64,000 bases of DNA from Pseudomonas benzenivorans (GTDB taxonomy: Bacteria > Pseudomonadota > Gammaproteobacteria > Pseudomonadales > Pseudomonadaceae). The stretch's first letter is position 1. Every line of letters starts with the position of its first letter. The stretch is from contig NZ_FNCT01000017.1 of NCBI RefSeq assembly GCF_900100495.1, positions 1-64,000 on the forward strand, written 5' to 3'. This document shows, piece by piece, positions 16,930 through 25,628 of this stretch. The notes beneath the pieces were generated by a model. The model was not told the DNA's origin. It did not search any database and worked only from the letters and a program-made list of their open reading frames with translations. The translations under genes and the position numbers were made by a program.

Positions 16930-17964
16930 CTAGCCGCGTTGCCAGATGCGGAACAGCGGCTCGGCGAGGAACATCACCAGGAACAGCCGCAGTACCTGCA
17001 GTGCGGTGACCAGTGCCACCGACAGCTGCAGGGCGTCGGCGGTCAGGCACAGCTCGGTGATGCCGCCGGGCATCATGCCGAGCGCCAGCGAGGTCTGGTC
17101 CTCCGTGGCCAGCCAGCCGAGGCCTTCGGCCAGCAAGCCGGCGCTGAGCATGGCGAGCAGGGTGAACAGCAGGATGCGCGCGAGAAAGCCCGGTGCGCTG
17201 CGGAAGAACGCGCGGTCGAAGTGGCAGCCCAGGGCGCAGCCGATCAGCCACTGGCCGGCCTGGCCGAGGCCGGGTGGCAGGCCCAGGTGCAGGTCGAAGG
17301 CGACGCTGGCGGCGGCGCAGACGCTCAGGGGCCCGAGCATCCAGGGGTTGGGCTGCCTGAGCCGCTTCCACAGCACGGCCAGCAGCGCCCCGGCCGGGAG
17401 CAGCACGGCCAGCCAGGGCCAGCTCACCGCCGCGGCTGGCGGCGGGGCGACCGGCGGCAGGCTCCAGGTGAACAGCGCCGGGATCAGCAGCACCACCAGC
17501 AGCAGGCGCAGGCTGTGCGCCGCGGCGACCCGCGCTGGCTGGGCGTCGTGGCGCAACGCCAGGTTGACCATCTCGCTGGCGCCGCCGGGCATGCTGGCGA
17601 AGAACGCGGTGGCGCGGTCGACCCCGGCGCGGCGCAACAGGGCGATGCCGATCAGGCTGAGCATCAGGGTGGCGAAGGCGCCGGCGAGGATCAGCGGGAA
17701 ATGGCCGAGCAGCTCGCCCATCACCTCGCCGGTGAACTGCAGGCCGATGCCGCTGGCCACCAGCCACTGCCCGGTCTGCCGGCCGCCCGGCAGCTCGCTG
17801 ACCAGCCAGCCGCTGCAGCGCACGGCAATCACCGCCAGCAGCGAGCCGATGATCCACGGCAAAGGCCAGCCGATCAGGCTGGCCAGGTAACCGCCGGCCA
17901 GGCCGACCAGCGGTGTGGCCCACCAGTTACGCCAGCGGGCCAGGGCGGATAGTGCTTCAGGCAT
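16930..17964 (-). CDS. AbrB-family integral membrane protein
   Basis: 344 residues from ATG 17964. The protein has about ten hydrophobic helices and two copies of the AbrB/AmoA-regulator-like membrane repeat (first around LVGLAGGYLASLIGWPLPWIIGSLLAVI, second around AVSWPWLAVLLPAGALLAVLWKRL and later GMMPGGITELCL). Motif SMPGGASEMVNLA matches the family. Although database names call it a transcriptional regulator, the sequence is a membrane protein, probably a transporter. Its start overlaps the tctA stop by 8 bp (ATGCCTGA), so it is translationally coupled to the tricarboxylate transporter, suggesting a shared substrate. Confidence 0.82.
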   Translation of the reverse strand: MPEALSALARWRNWWATPLVGLAGGYLASLIGWPLPWIIGSLLAVIAVRCSGWLVSELPGGRQTGQWLVASGIGLQFTGEVMGELLGHFPLILAGAFATLMLSLIGIALLRRAGVDRATAFFASMPGGASEMVNLALRHDAQPARVAAAHSLRLLLVVLLIPALFTWSLPPVAPPPAAAVSWPWLAVLLPAGALLAVLWKRLRQPNPWMLGPLSVCAAASVAFDLHLGLPPGLGQAGQWLIGCALGCHFDRAFFRSAPGFLARILLFTLLAMLSAGLLAEGLGWLATEDQTSLALGMMPGGITELCLTADALQLSVALVTALQVLRLFLVMFLAEPLFRIWQRG

Positions 17965-19465
17965 TGGCCGGCAGCACTTTACGCCGCGCACGCAACCAGC
18001 GCAGGCCCGGCAGCGCCAGCATCAGCACGGTCAGCGCCCACAGTCCCAGGCTGATCGGGCTGCTCCAGAGGATGTTGAGGTCGCCGGCGGAGATCGACAG
18101 GGCGCGGCGCAGGTTGTCCTCCATCAGCTCGCCGAGGACGAAGCCGAGGATCAGCGCCGACAGCGGGAAGTCCAGCTTGCGCAGGATGTAGCCGAACACC
18201 CCGAGGCCGATCATCAGCACCAGGTCGAAGGTGGTGCTGTGCACCGCGTAGACGCCGACCACGCTGACGATGGTGATCGCCGGCACCAGGATCCAGTTCG
18301 GTACGCTGAGCATGCGGGCGAACAGCCCGACCAGCGGGATGTTCATCACCAGCAGGATCACGTTGCCGATGAACAGCGAGGCGATCAGGCCCCAGACCAC
18401 GTCCGGCTGCTGCTCGAACAACAGCGGGCCGGGGGTGATGTTGTACAGGGTCAGTGCGCCGATCATCACCGCGGTGGTGCCGGAGCCCGGTACGCCGAGG
18501 GTCAGCATGGGGATCAGCGAGCCGCAGGCCGAGGCGTTGTTGGCCGACTCGGGGGCGGCCAGGCCGCGCAGGTCGCCGTCGCCGAACTTGCCGGAGCTGC
18601 CGGCCATGCGCTTTTCGCTCATGTAGGTCATGGCGCTGGCGATGGTCGCCCCGGCGCCCGGCAGCACGCCGATGACGAACCCGGCGAGCGAGCTGCGCAC
18701 CATGGTCCAGAAACTGAAGCAGAACTCCTTGAAGTTGAACAGCAGGCGGCCGCTGGCTTTCATCGCCTTCTGCCCGCTGTGGGTGCTTTCCAGCATCATC
18801 AGCACTTCGCTGACGCTGAAGAAGCCGATCACCACGATGACGAACTGGATGCCGTCGGACAGGCTGACGCTGTCGAAGGTGAAGCGGTACACCCCGGTGG
18901 TCGAGTCGACACCGACGGTCGCCAGGGCCAGGCCGATCAGCGCGGCCATCAGGGTCTTCACCGGCTTGTCGCCGACCATGCCGCCGAGGCAGGCGATGGC
19001 GAACACCATCAGTACGAAGTACTCCGCCGGGCCGAAGGCCACCGCCCATTTCGCCAGCAGCGGGGCGAACAGCACCACGCCGCAGGTGGCGATCATGCTG
19101 CCGACGAAGGAGCTGACCGCCGACAGCGACAGGGCGATGCCGGCCTTGCCCTGGCGCGCCAGCGGGTAGCCGTCGAGGGTGGTCATGATCGCCGCGGCGT
19201 CGCCCGGCACGTTGAGCAGGATGGCGGAGATGCGCCCGCCGTATTCGCAGCCCAGATACACGGCGGCCAGCAGGATCAGCGCGGTTTCCGGCGGCAGGCC
19301 GAGGGCGAAGGCCAGTGGCAGGAGGATTGCCACGCCGTTTATCGGGCCCAGGCCCGGCAGCAGGCCGACCACGGTGCCGACGAAGGCGCCGAACACGGCG
19401 ACCAGCAGGTTGATCGGTCGGGTGGCGACATCGAAGCCCTGCAGCAAGAAATTCAGCGTTTCCAT
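17957..19465 (-). CDS. tctA: Tripartite tricarboxylate transporter, large membrane subunit TctA
   Basis: 502 residues from ATG 19465, preceded by GGAGAG. Twelve-helix permease of the TctA family; diagnostic motifs GTVVGLLPGLGPINGVAILLPLAFAL at about 25-50 and GFVIGVLPGAGATIASAMTYMSEKR in the second half mark the internal duplication. Works with TctB and the periplasmic TctC to import citrate or tricarballylate using the ion gradient. Begins 1 bp after the tctB stop and overlaps the downstream AbrB-type gene. Confidence 0.93.
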   Translation of the reverse strand: METLNFLLQGFDVATRPINLLVAVFGAFVGTVVGLLPGLGPINGVAILLPLAFALGLPPETALILLAAVYLGCEYGGRISAILLNVPGDAAAIMTTLDGYPLARQGKAGIALSLSAVSSFVGSMIATCGVVLFAPLLAKWAVAFGPAEYFVLMVFAIACLGGMVGDKPVKTLMAALIGLALATVGVDSTTGVYRFTFDSVSLSDGIQFVIVVIGFFSVSEVLMMLESTHSGQKAMKASGRLLFNFKEFCFSFWTMVRSSLAGFVIGVLPGAGATIASAMTYMSEKRMAGSSGKFGDGDLRGLAAPESANNASACGSLIPMLTLGVPGSGTTAVMIGALTLYNITPGPLLFEQQPDVVWGLIASLFIGNVILLVMNIPLVGLFARMLSVPNWILVPAITIVSVVGVYAVHSTTFDLVLMIGLGVFGYILRKLDFPLSALILGFVLGELMEDNLRRALSISAGDLNILWSSPISLGLWALTVLMLALPGLRWLRARRKVLPANA

Positions 19466-19466
19466 A

Positions 19467-19910
19467 TCAGCTCTCCACGAACGCTTCGAACAGGCCCAGC
19501 GGCAGCGGCACGTCGAGCAGGTAATCGAACAGGCCATAGAGCAACAGGCCCATCAGCACGCCGCTGATGGCGCAGGGCATCGGCCGGCCGGTGAACAGCA
19601 CGCCAAGGGCGAAGCCCACCAGGGCGGTGCTGAGGATGAAGCCGAGCGGCTCGAACAGCAGGGCGTAGGCCAGCAGGGCCAGCACGCACAGCGTTGCGCG
19701 CAGGGCGCTGGGCACGTGCAGCTGTTGCGTGAGCACGCCGGGCTTGATCAGCAGCCACAGCGAGCCGGCGCCCATCAGTGCGAGCAGCAGCAGCGGGTAG
19801 GCGCGCGGGCCGACCGGGTCGTAGGCGAAGGGCGCCTGGAAGCCCCAGGCGAGGACGGCGAGCCAGGCGCAGAAGAGCAGCCAGATCGCGGAGAACAGGC
19901 GGACGTACAT
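19467..19910 (-). CDS. tctB: Tripartite tricarboxylate transporter, small membrane subunit TctB
   Basis: 147 residues from ATG 19910 (MYVRLFSAIWLLFCAWLAVLAWGFQAPFAYDPVGPRAYP). Four hydrophobic helices and the PVGPRAYPLLLLALM segment typical of TctB. A longer frame into the upstream palindromic repeat is not believable as protein. Sits between tctC and tctA, with 1 bp to tctA. Confidence 0.9.
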   Translation of the reverse strand: MYVRLFSAIWLLFCAWLAVLAWGFQAPFAYDPVGPRAYPLLLLALMGAGSLWLLIKPGVLTQQLHVPSALRATLCVLALLAYALLFEPLGFILSTALVGFALGVLFTGRPMPCAISGVLMGLLLYGLFDYLLDVPLPLGLFEAFVES

Positions 19911-19929
19911 GGTTATTACCTCGAAGCTG

Positions 19930-20045
19930 CGGGCATCTGGTCCCCTCTTCCCTTGGGGGAGAGGGTTAGGCTGAGGGGGATTGGCCGCAGAGTTCTCCGG
20001 ACCCGCCACCCCGCACCCCGGCCCTCTCCCCGGCGGGGAGAGGGA
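19930..20045. repeat. GC-rich palindromic repeat between tctC and tctB
   Basis: Contains cccctcttcccttgggggag and ccctctccccggcggggaga hairpins, the same dispersed family as at 9555-9656. Placed inside the operon it may stabilise the tctC message, a common arrangement for binding-protein genes; that effect is inference. Confidence 0.65.
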
Positions 20046-20055
20046 GGACGCAGTG

Positions 20056-21033
20056 TTACTGCACCAGGCCGAACTCGCCGGCTAGCGCCTTGTACTCCTC
20101 GACCTGCTTGAAGACGAAGGTCTTCAGCTCGTCGCCGGTCATCGCCAGCGGCTGCAGGTCGCGCTGTGCACGCAGCTTGGCGAAGTCCTCGCTGGCCAGC
20201 AGGGTGTCGAACTGCTGTTTCCACCAGTTGAACTGTTCGTCGCTGACCTCCGGGCCCATGTAGAAGCCGCGGATCACCGGCCAAGTGATGTCGTAGCCCT
20301 GTTCCTTGGCGGTCGGAAGGTCGGCCAGCTTGCCCGGCAGACGCTCGTCGGAGAGTACCGCGAGGATGCGTACTTTCTTCGCTTCCAGTTGCGGGGTGAC
20401 TTCGCCGAGGCCGCTGCTGGTCACCTGCACATGGCCGCCGAGCATGGCGGTGAGGGTTTCGCCGCCGCCTTCGAAGGCCACGTAGCGCAGGTTCTTCGGA
20501 TCGATCCCCGCCAGGCGGGCGATCAGTGCGGTCTGCATCCAGTCCTGGCCGCCGATGGTGGCGCCGGCCCCGAAGACGATGCTCGAGGGGTCTTTCTTCA
20601 GCGCTTGCACCAGGTCGTCGAGGTTCTGGTAGGGCGAGTCGGCGCGCACGGTGATCGCGCCGTAGTCGGTGCCGACTGCGGCCAGCCAGCGCACGGCGTT
20701 CTCGTCGTAACGGCCGAACTTGCCCTGGGCCAGGTTGAGCAGCGAGCCACTGGAGAAGGCGGTGATGGTGCCTGGGTCCTTGGCGCGCTGGGCGACCACG
20801 GCGTTGTAGGCCACCGCGCCGACGCCGCCGGGCATGTAGGTGACGCGCATCGGCGCCTTCAGTAGCCCTTCGTCTTTCAAGCCGGTTTGCGCCAGCTTGC
20901 AGGTCAGGTCGAAGCCGCCGCCGGGCTTGGCCGGGGCGATGCACTCGGGGCGTTTCGGTTCTGCGGCCAGCAGTTGGCCGGCGAAGGCCAGGCAGGCGGT
21001 GGCCAGGGCGATACGGGTAAAGGCAGTTTTCAT
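20056..21033 (-). CDS. tctC: Tripartite tricarboxylate transporter, periplasmic binding protein TctC
   Basis: 325 residues, ATG 21033. Signal peptide MKTAFTRIALATACLAFAGQLLAA; mature protein of the Bug/TctC family: ECIAPAKPGGGFDLTCKLAQ (the first carboxylate-binding loop), VTYMPGGVGAVAYNAV, and GAGATIGGQDWMQTALIARLAGID. Captures the tricarboxylate and hands it to TctAB; TctC proteins also signal to the TctE kinase in related systems. Lies 33 bp downstream of the porin gene. Confidence 0.93.
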   Translation of the reverse strand: MKTAFTRIALATACLAFAGQLLAAEPKRPECIAPAKPGGGFDLTCKLAQTGLKDEGLLKAPMRVTYMPGGVGAVAYNAVVAQRAKDPGTITAFSSGSLLNLAQGKFGRYDENAVRWLAAVGTDYGAITVRADSPYQNLDDLVQALKKDPSSIVFGAGATIGGQDWMQTALIARLAGIDPKNLRYVAFEGGGETLTAMLGGHVQVTSSGLGEVTPQLEAKKVRILAVLSDERLPGKLADLPTAKEQGYDITWPVIRGFYMGPEVSDEQFNWWKQQFDTLLASEDFAKLRAQRDLQPLAMTGDELKTFVFKQVEEYKALAGEFGLVQ

Positions 21034-21066
21034 GGCTAGGTTCTCCTGTGGAGTTTTGTTGTTGGC

Positions 21067-22332
21067 TTACCAGATCGGCAGGCTGTAGCCGACGATCACG
21101 CGGTTCTCGTCCGCGTCGCGGGCGAAGTCGGAGTGGAAGCTGGCATTGCGCAGGCGCACGTAGAGGTTCTTCGCCGGGCCGCTCTGCACCACGTACTTGA
21201 GCTCCAGGTCGCGTTCCCACTCGCCGCCGCTCTGGTCGCTGCCGATCACGGTGGCATCGTCGCCGCGGACGTAGCGGGCGAGGACGCTCAGGCCGGGCAG
21301 GCCGAGGCTGGCGAAATTGTAGTCGTAGCGGGCCTGCCAGGACTTCTCGTCGGGGTTGGCGAAGTCGTTGATCTGCACGAAGTTGACCAGGTAGGGATCG
21401 CTGCCGTCGATATAGGCATAGCCGGTATCGCCGCTCATGTCCTGGTAGGCCAGGCTCAGCTTGTGGCCGCTGTGGGCGTAGCTGAGCATGCCGTTCAGCG
21501 CGCGGTTGTCGACTTCGCCGGCATTGGCCGCGCCGGTGTCGTCGCTGAGCATCAGGCGCAGGTCGGCGGCCAGGGTGCCGCCGCCCAGCGGGTAGCTGGC
21601 GAGTAGGTTGAAGAAGTTCTGCCGGTAGATGTCGTCCAGTTCGGCATAGAAGTAGCGCCCGGTCAGGCCCTTGGCGAACTGGTAGTCGAGGCCGGCCAGG
21701 TCCAGGTGGTCGGCGGTCACGCCGCCGGCGAAACGGCGGTTCTTGCTGTTGAGCACCAGGTCCTCGGAGTTGGTCGAGGCGCGGTCGATGACCTTGTCCA
21801 GGCGTCCGCCAGTGAAGCTCAGGCCCTCCAGTTCGCTGGAGGTCAGCAGGCCGCCTTCGAACACCTGCGGCAGCAGGCGGCTGTCGCTGGCCTTGACCAC
21901 CGGCAGCTCGGGCACGTGCGAGCCGTAGCGCAGCTCGGTTTCGGAGAGCTTGACCTTGGCGGTCAGGCCCAGGCGGCTGAACTCGTCCGGGGTGCCGCCG
22001 TCGTCCTGCACCGGCAGCAGGTCGGTGCCGGTGCGCCCGCCGCCGGAGTCGAGCTTGACCCCGAGCAGACCCAGGGCGTCGAGGCCGAAGCCGACCGGAC
22101 CCTCGGTGTAGCCGGACTGGACGTCGAGCCAGAAGCCCTGACCCCATTCCTCGCGCTTGTTCTGACCGTCGCCCTCGCGGAAATCGCGGTTCAGGTAGAT
22201 GTTGGTGGTGGTCAGGCTGGCGGAACTGTCGTCGATGAAGGCGGCTTGGGCGACGGGTGCGAGCAGGGCCGTGGCGACGGCTAGGCTAAGTAGATGAACA
22301 GGCGGCAGTGCCCGATACGATGCGATAGGCAT
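21067..22332 (-). CDS. opdH: OprD-family outer-membrane porin (OpdH, tricarboxylate-type)
   Basis: 421 residues from ATG 22332 with GGAG upstream; signal peptide MPIASYRALPPVHLLSLAVATALLAPVAQAA. OprD family marks: FIDDSSASLTTTNIYLNRDF at the mature start, KREEWGQGFWLDVQSGYTEGPVGFGLDALGLLGVKLDSG (very characteristic), and a C-terminal beta-strand ending VIVGYSLPIW. Position next to tctCBA and divergent from tctDE is that of P. aeruginosa opdH, a porin induced by and facilitating uptake of tricarballylate and related acids. Confidence 0.88.
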   Translation of the reverse strand: MPIASYRALPPVHLLSLAVATALLAPVAQAAFIDDSSASLTTTNIYLNRDFREGDGQNKREEWGQGFWLDVQSGYTEGPVGFGLDALGLLGVKLDSGGGRTGTDLLPVQDDGGTPDEFSRLGLTAKVKLSETELRYGSHVPELPVVKASDSRLLPQVFEGGLLTSSELEGLSFTGGRLDKVIDRASTNSEDLVLNSKNRRFAGGVTADHLDLAGLDYQFAKGLTGRYFYAELDDIYRQNFFNLLASYPLGGGTLAADLRLMLSDDTGAANAGEVDNRALNGMLSYAHSGHKLSLAYQDMSGDTGYAYIDGSDPYLVNFVQINDFANPDEKSWQARYDYNFASLGLPGLSVLARYVRGDDATVIGSDQSGGEWERDLELKYVVQSGPAKNLYVRLRNASFHSDFARDADENRVIVGYSLPIW

Positions 22333-22583
22333 CCTGTGGTCTCCAATTGTTGTTTTTGTCACGGCTGCGCACCACTGCGCGAGCCGTTTTGGTAGGTGGA
22401 TCGAGCCACCTGGGATCGATGCTAAGTGGGCAAGCTTTCGCCAAGCTTTCACCACCGAAAGTTTTTCCGCCTTCGCCGCAGCCTGGCATTTGGGCAATTC
22501 ACAGGACGCCGCGCGCCTGTAAACTCCGCGGCGGGCTGCGTGGCCGGCAGTGGGTGTTGACTCGGACTTTGGTGGAGGTGGCG
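22333..22583. promoter_or_regulatory. Divergent opdH/tctD control region with direct repeats
   Basis: 251 bp between opposite starts. CAAGCTTTC occurs at 22431-22439 and again at 22442-22450, an 11-bp-spaced direct repeat of the kind bound by OmpR-type regulators such as TctD; a GAAAG inverted copy follows at 22457-22461. A small hairpin GGTGG-atcgag-CCACC lies at 22395-22410. Confidence 0.45.
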
Positions 22584-23255
22584 GTGCGAATTCTGCTGGT
22601 CGAAGACCATCCGCAATTGGCGGCGAGCGTGGCCCAGGCGCTGAGAGGCGCCGGCTGGACGGTGGACGTGCTGCACGATGGGGTCGCCGCCGACCTGGCC
22701 CTGGCCAGCGAGGACTACGCCCTGGCGATCCTCGATATCGGCCTGCCGCGGATGGATGGCTTCGAGGTGCTGGCGCGCCTGCGCGGCCGCGGCAAGACCC
22801 TGCCGGTGCTGATGCTCACCGCCCGCGGCGAAGTGAAAGACCGCGTGCACGGGCTCAACCTGGGCGCCGACGATTACCTGGCCAAGCCTTTCGAGCTGTC
22901 CGAGCTGGAGGCGCGGGTCAAGGCGCTGCTGCGCCGTAGCGTACTCGGTGGCGAGCAACAGCAGCGCTGCGGCGCGCTGGTCTACGACCTGGGTACCCGG
23001 CGCTTCAGCCTGCGTGGCGATATTCTCAACCTGACTTCCCGCGAGCAGGCGGTGCTGGAGGCGATGATCGCCCGGCCGGGGCGGGTGATGAGCAAGGAGC
23101 AGTTGGCGGCCCAGGTGTTCGGCCTGGACGAGGAGGCCAGCGCCGACGCCATCGAGATCTACGTCCACCGTCTGCGCAAGAAGCTCGAAGGCGGCGGCGT
23201 GCGCATCGTCACCTTCCGTGGCCTGGGCTATCTGTTGGAGGCAGTCGGTGACTGA
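22584..23255 (+). CDS. tctD: OmpR-family response regulator TctD
   Basis: 223 residues from GTG 22584 (VRILLVEDHPQLAASVAQAL), chosen for the GGAGG site just upstream and the receiver-domain start. Receiver domain with the phosphoacceptor D51 (LAILDIGLPRMDGFEVL) and conserved K in YLAKPFELSELEARV; C-terminal winged-helix DNA-binding domain (LTSREQAVLEAMIARPGRVMSKEQL to VHRLRKKLEGGGVRIVTFRGLGYLL). Controls the divergent opdH-tctCBA row. Overlaps tctE by 8 bp. Confidence 0.92.
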   Translation: MRILLVEDHPQLAASVAQALRGAGWTVDVLHDGVAADLALASEDYALAILDIGLPRMDGFEVLARLRGRGKTLPVLMLTARGEVKDRVHGLNLGADDYLAKPFELSELEARVKALLRRSVLGGEQQQRCGALVYDLGTRRFSLRGDILNLTSREQAVLEAMIARPGRVMSKEQLAAQVFGLDEEASADAIEIYVHRLRKKLEGGGVRIVTFRGLGYLLEAVGD

Positions 23256-24663
23256 GCGCTGGCGGCCAGCGGTAAGTGAGACGGGTAGCCTGCGCGGGCG
23301 GCTGTTACGGCGCTTGGCGCTGTTGCTGGCGGTGATTCTGGTGATCAGCAGCCTGAGTGCCTACTGGAGTGCCCGGCGCGCTGCCGATACCGCCTATGAC
23401 CGCACCCTGCTGGCCTCGGCGCGGGCGATTGCCGGTGGGTTGTACAGCGACGACGGCAAGCTCAAGGCCAATGTGCCCTATGTGGCGCTGGATACCTTCG
23501 CCTACGACAGTGCCGGGCGCATCTACTACCAGGTGCTGGATGTGCAGGGCGCGCTGGTTTCCGGCTACGAGGATGTGCCGGCCGCGCCGCCGGGCACCCG
23601 GCGCACCGACGACTATCCGGCGCTGGCGCATTTCTACGATGCCGAGTACCGCGGCCAGGGCGTGCGGGGCGTCAGCTTCCTGCAGCCGGTCAGCGAGCCA
23701 CAGCTCAACGGCATCGCCGAGATCCGCGTGGCCGAGACCCTCGGCGCGCGCGAGCGTCTGGCGCGCGAATTGTTGTACGGCACCCTCTGGCGCATGGGCC
23801 TGCTGTCGTTGAGCGCGTTGCTGCTGGTGTGGCTGGCGGTGAGTGCCGCGTTGCGTCCGCTGGAGAGCCTGCGGCGGGCGGTGGCCGAGCGCGCCAGCGA
23901 CGACCTGCGGCCGCTGCCGGACACCGGCTTGCCGCGCGAATTGCGCCCGCTGGTGAATGCGCTGAACCAGTTCAACGACCGCCTGCGCGGGCTGTTCGAG
24001 CGGCAGTCGCAATTCATCGCCGATGCCTCCCATGAGCTGCGTACGCCGTTGGCGGCGCTCAAGGCACGGGTCGAGCTGGGCTTGCGCGCGCAGGAGCCGG
24101 CGGCCTGGCGCGGCACCCTGGAAGAGGCGGCGCAGAACACCGATAAATTGACCCACCTGGCCAATCAACTGCTCTCGCTGGCGCGCATCGAAAGCGGTGC
24201 GCGGGCGATTGCCGAGGGGGGAGCGCAGCGCCTCGATCTCAGCCAGTTGGCCCGGGAGCTGGGCCTGGCCCTGGCGCCCCTGGCCCATGCGCGTGGGATC
24301 TCATTGGCCTTGGAGGCCGAGCAGCCGGTGTGGTTGCGCGGCGAGCCGACCCTGCTCAACGAGCTGTTGTGCAACCTGGTGGATAACGCCCTGGCGCATA
24401 CCCCGGCCGGTGGCAACGTGATCCTGCGGGTGCTGGCGCCGGGCGTGCTGGAGGTGCAGGACGATGGCCCGGGCATCCCGGCGGCGGAGCGCGAGCGGGT
24501 CTTCGAGCGCTTCTACCGGCGCAGCGTGCAAGGCTCGGGAGCTGGCCTGGGCTTGGCCATCGTCGGCGAGATCTGTCGGGCCCATCAGGCGAGCGTCAGC
24601 CTGCATCAGGTACAGCCGCATGGCTTGCTGGTGCGCGTGGAGTTTCCCGCCGAGCCGGCCTGA
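23248..24663 (+). CDS. tctE: Sensor histidine kinase TctE
   Basis: 471 residues from GTG 23248, overlapping the tctD stop (GTGACTGA). Membrane helix near the N-terminus (LALLLAVILVISSLSAYW), periplasmic sensory domain (about 50-170), second helix (MGLLSLSALLLVWLAVSAAL), HAMP-like linker, dimerisation/phosphoacceptor H262 in DASHELRTPLAALKARVEL, and an ATPase domain with N-box LLCNLVDNALAHTP and G-boxes DDGPGIP and GSGAGLGLAI. Senses tricarboxylates in the periplasm and phosphorylates TctD. Confidence 0.92.
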   Translation: MTERWRPAVSETGSLRGRLLRRLALLLAVILVISSLSAYWSARRAADTAYDRTLLASARAIAGGLYSDDGKLKANVPYVALDTFAYDSAGRIYYQVLDVQGALVSGYEDVPAAPPGTRRTDDYPALAHFYDAEYRGQGVRGVSFLQPVSEPQLNGIAEIRVAETLGARERLARELLYGTLWRMGLLSLSALLLVWLAVSAALRPLESLRRAVAERASDDLRPLPDTGLPRELRPLVNALNQFNDRLRGLFERQSQFIADASHELRTPLAALKARVELGLRAQEPAAWRGTLEEAAQNTDKLTHLANQLLSLARIESGARAIAEGGAQRLDLSQLARELGLALAPLAHARGISLALEAEQPVWLRGEPTLLNELLCNLVDNALAHTPAGGNVILRVLAPGVLEVQDDGPGIPAAERERVFERFYRRSVQGSGAGLGLAIVGEICRAHQASVSLHQVQPHGLLVRVEFPAEPA

Positions 24664-24752
24664 TCAAGGCGGCAGGAGAAGGCGCATGCGGTACTTCCCT
24701 AAACCGAGGCGCACTTCGGTCTAGCGGCGGATTACCGCCTGCGCCCGGCGAT

Positions 24753-25589
24753 TCACTGCAGCATGTTCATGGCCGCCTCCATGGCGGCGGAGAGATCTTC
24801 GTCGGCTTGCATGTCGACGTTCGGGTCGAGGCCGAGCTTGGCGAAAGCCGGGATCTTACTCCAGTCCAGCTGGGTGTAGGGGTGCTGGCTGCCCAGGTAG
24901 CTCTGCAGGGTGGCGACCTGGACGATGTCGACGTAGTCGACCTTGGCGCTGTCGCGGCTGAAGTCCAGGTACTGGCTCGGCACCATGGCGATCAGCTCGG
25001 GGAAGTCCCAGGCGCGCAGGATCTTGTCGCCGATGATCGGGTGAATCTGTTCGATGACATGGTTGAGGCTGATCGAGTCGGCCAGCAGCTCGTTGTGCTC
25101 TTCGGCATAGGTGAGGATCGGCAATACGCCGATCTGGTGCACCAGGCCGGCGAGGGTCGCCTGGTCCGGCAGCAGGCGGGTGTAGTTCTTGCACAGCACA
25201 TGGCAGATGCCGGCGATCTCCGTGCTCTTGTTCCACACTTCGCGCATCTTGCGGTCGACCACGTCCGAGGTGGCCTGGAACATCTGCTCCATCGCCAGGC
25301 CGGTCGCCAGGTTGCAGGTGTAGTTGATGCCCAGACGGCTGACGGCCATCTGCAGGTCGGTGATTTCCCGGTTGGTGCGCAGCAGCGGGCTGTTCACCAC
25401 CTTGATGATCCGTGCGGTGAGTGCCGCGTCGTTGCCGATCACCTTGCTGATCTGCGGGATGCCGATGTCCGGGTCTTCGGCCGCCTCGCGGACTTTCAAC
25501 GCGACCTCCGGCAGGGTCGGCAGTACCAGCTCATCGTTGTCGATGGCCTGGATCAGTTCCTCTTGGACTTTCTCGGCAAGCTTGCTCAT
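24753..25589 (-). CDS. HDOD-domain protein
   Basis: 278 residues, ATG 25589. HDOD domain spans nearly the whole protein: LPTLPEVALKVREAAEDPDIGIPQISKVIGNDAALTARIIKVVNSPLLRTNREITDLQMAVSRLGINYTCNLATGLAMEQMF is the standard opening, and GLVHQIGVLPIL corresponds to the degenerate HD region. No GGDEF, EAL or receiver domain is attached. HDOD proteins in Pseudomonas act in signalling linked to motility, biofilm or DNA repair. The specific role here is unknown. It stands between tctE (convergent) and ygfZ. Confidence 0.85.
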   Translation of the reverse strand: MSKLAEKVQEELIQAIDNDELVLPTLPEVALKVREAAEDPDIGIPQISKVIGNDAALTARIIKVVNSPLLRTNREITDLQMAVSRLGINYTCNLATGLAMEQMFQATSDVVDRKMREVWNKSTEIAGICHVLCKNYTRLLPDQATLAGLVHQIGVLPILTYAEEHNELLADSISLNHVIEQIHPIIGDKILRAWDFPELIAMVPSQYLDFSRDSAKVDYVDIVQVATLQSYLGSQHPYTQLDWSKIPAFAKLGLDPNVDMQADEDLSAAMEAAMNMLQ

Positions 25590-25628
25590 GCAGGATTCTC
25601 TCGGGCAGTCGGACGACGTGAGGTGGTA

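Noticed and set aside
19916-22147. 743-codon minus-strand frame across tctC and opdH
   Set aside because: A frame-shifted shadow rich in R, P, A and G of two genes on the same strand with signal peptides and family motifs; it also runs through an intergenic palindrome.
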